Positions 63,618-64,000 of a stretch of DNA of 64,000 nucleotides are shown here, piece after piece. Position 1 is the first letter of the stretch. Each line of letters begins with the position of its first letter. This DNA comes from Anolis sagrei. Its lineage: Eukaryota; Chordata; Lepidosauria; Squamata; Anolidae. Location: the NCBI RefSeq assembly GCF_037176765.1, contig NC_090021.1:190046378-190110377 (forward strand), given 5' to 3'. The position numbers and the translations under genes are program-made. The notes beneath the pieces are model-generated. The model searched no databases and was not told the DNA's origin. It saw only the letters and a program-made list of their open reading frames with translations.

Positions 63618-63821
63618 GTAGGTTTGAATCCGGGGAGAGTGTGGATGAGCTCCCTCTGTCAGCTCCAGCTCCCCATACAGGGACATGAGAGAAGCCCCCC
63701 ATAAGGATGGTAAAACATAAAAAACTCTGGGCGTCCCCTGGGCAACATCCTTGCAGACAGCCAATTCTCTCACACCAGAAACAACTTGCAGTTTCTCAAA
63801 AAAAGGGGGGGCTCAAAAAAA

Positions 63822-63953
63822 GTGGTCTCAACCTGTGGGTCCCTAGGTGTTTTGGCCTACAACTCCCAGGAATCCCAGTCAGTTTACCATTTGTTAGGAT
63901 TTCTGGGAGTTGAAGTCCAAAAACATCTGGGGACCCCAGGTTGAGAACCACTG
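63822..63953. mobile_element. hAT-type foldback MITE
   Basis: AGTGGTCTCAACCTGTGGGT ... AGGTTGAGAACCACTG, same family as 11516-11650. Followed by a second-family SINE cut by the window end. Confidence 0.75.
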
Positions 63954-64000
63954 CTCTATCAGCTCCAGTTCCTCATGTGGGGACATGAGAGAAGCCTCCC

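Overview
The window looks like nuclear DNA of a squamate reptile, probably an iguanian lizard. This rests on interspersed repeats that I recognise by eye: tRNA-derived Sauria-type SINEs with a Bov-B-like tail, a second tRNA-derived SINE family, many L2-type LINE 3' ends, CR1 3' ends, an L1-like fragment, a Bov-B-like fragment, Tigger and mariner fossils and many hAT-type foldback elements. All genes are split by introns and lie in a repeat-rich background. There is no bacterial or organellar content.

Three host genes can be built exon by exon. (1) Positions 115-24056, minus strand: a full-length RBM45-like RNA-binding protein gene. I can assemble 17 coding exons whose splice phases all agree, giving an open frame of 852 codons. 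It keeps the four-RRM layout of RBM45. The linker between RRM2 and RRM3, short in human RBM45, is here a run of eight extra small exons, all phase 1-1, several of which look like copies of one another; two dead copies lie among them. (2) Positions 30418-37173, minus strand: a tandem partial copy holding only RRM3 and RRM4. Its coding exons join in frame into 256 codons if translation starts at an ATG in the last array-type exon. (3) Positions 43190-49334, plus strand: a complete two-coding-exon cytochrome c of the testis (CYCT-like) type, with a probable untranslated first exon ending at 38959.

Layout: 0.1-24.3 kb RBM45-like gene A, with its CpG-rich promoter at 23.6-24.3 kb; 24.3-29.4 kb repeats, including a 246-bp inverted repeat and a degenerate telomere-like tract; 29.4-37.5 kb gene B; 38.5-49.5 kb cytochrome c, whose CCAAT-rich promoter faces the 5' side of gene B; 49.5-56.7 kb repeats (hAT elements, a possible solo LTR, CR1, Bov-B); 56.8-61.2 kb GC-rich DNA with a 1.4-kb polypyrimidine tract, possibly the promoter region of a next gene that I cannot identify; 61.2-64 kb repeats, including a tandem array of a palindromic element and a solo LTR inside a SINE.

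The linkage RBM45 - testis cytochrome c agrees with what I remember of mammals, where Cyct or its pseudogene lies near RBM45. This supports orthology of the locus. The main novelty candidate is the rapidly changing RBM45-like pair with its duplicated linker exons. All homology calls are from memory and inspection; no search was run.
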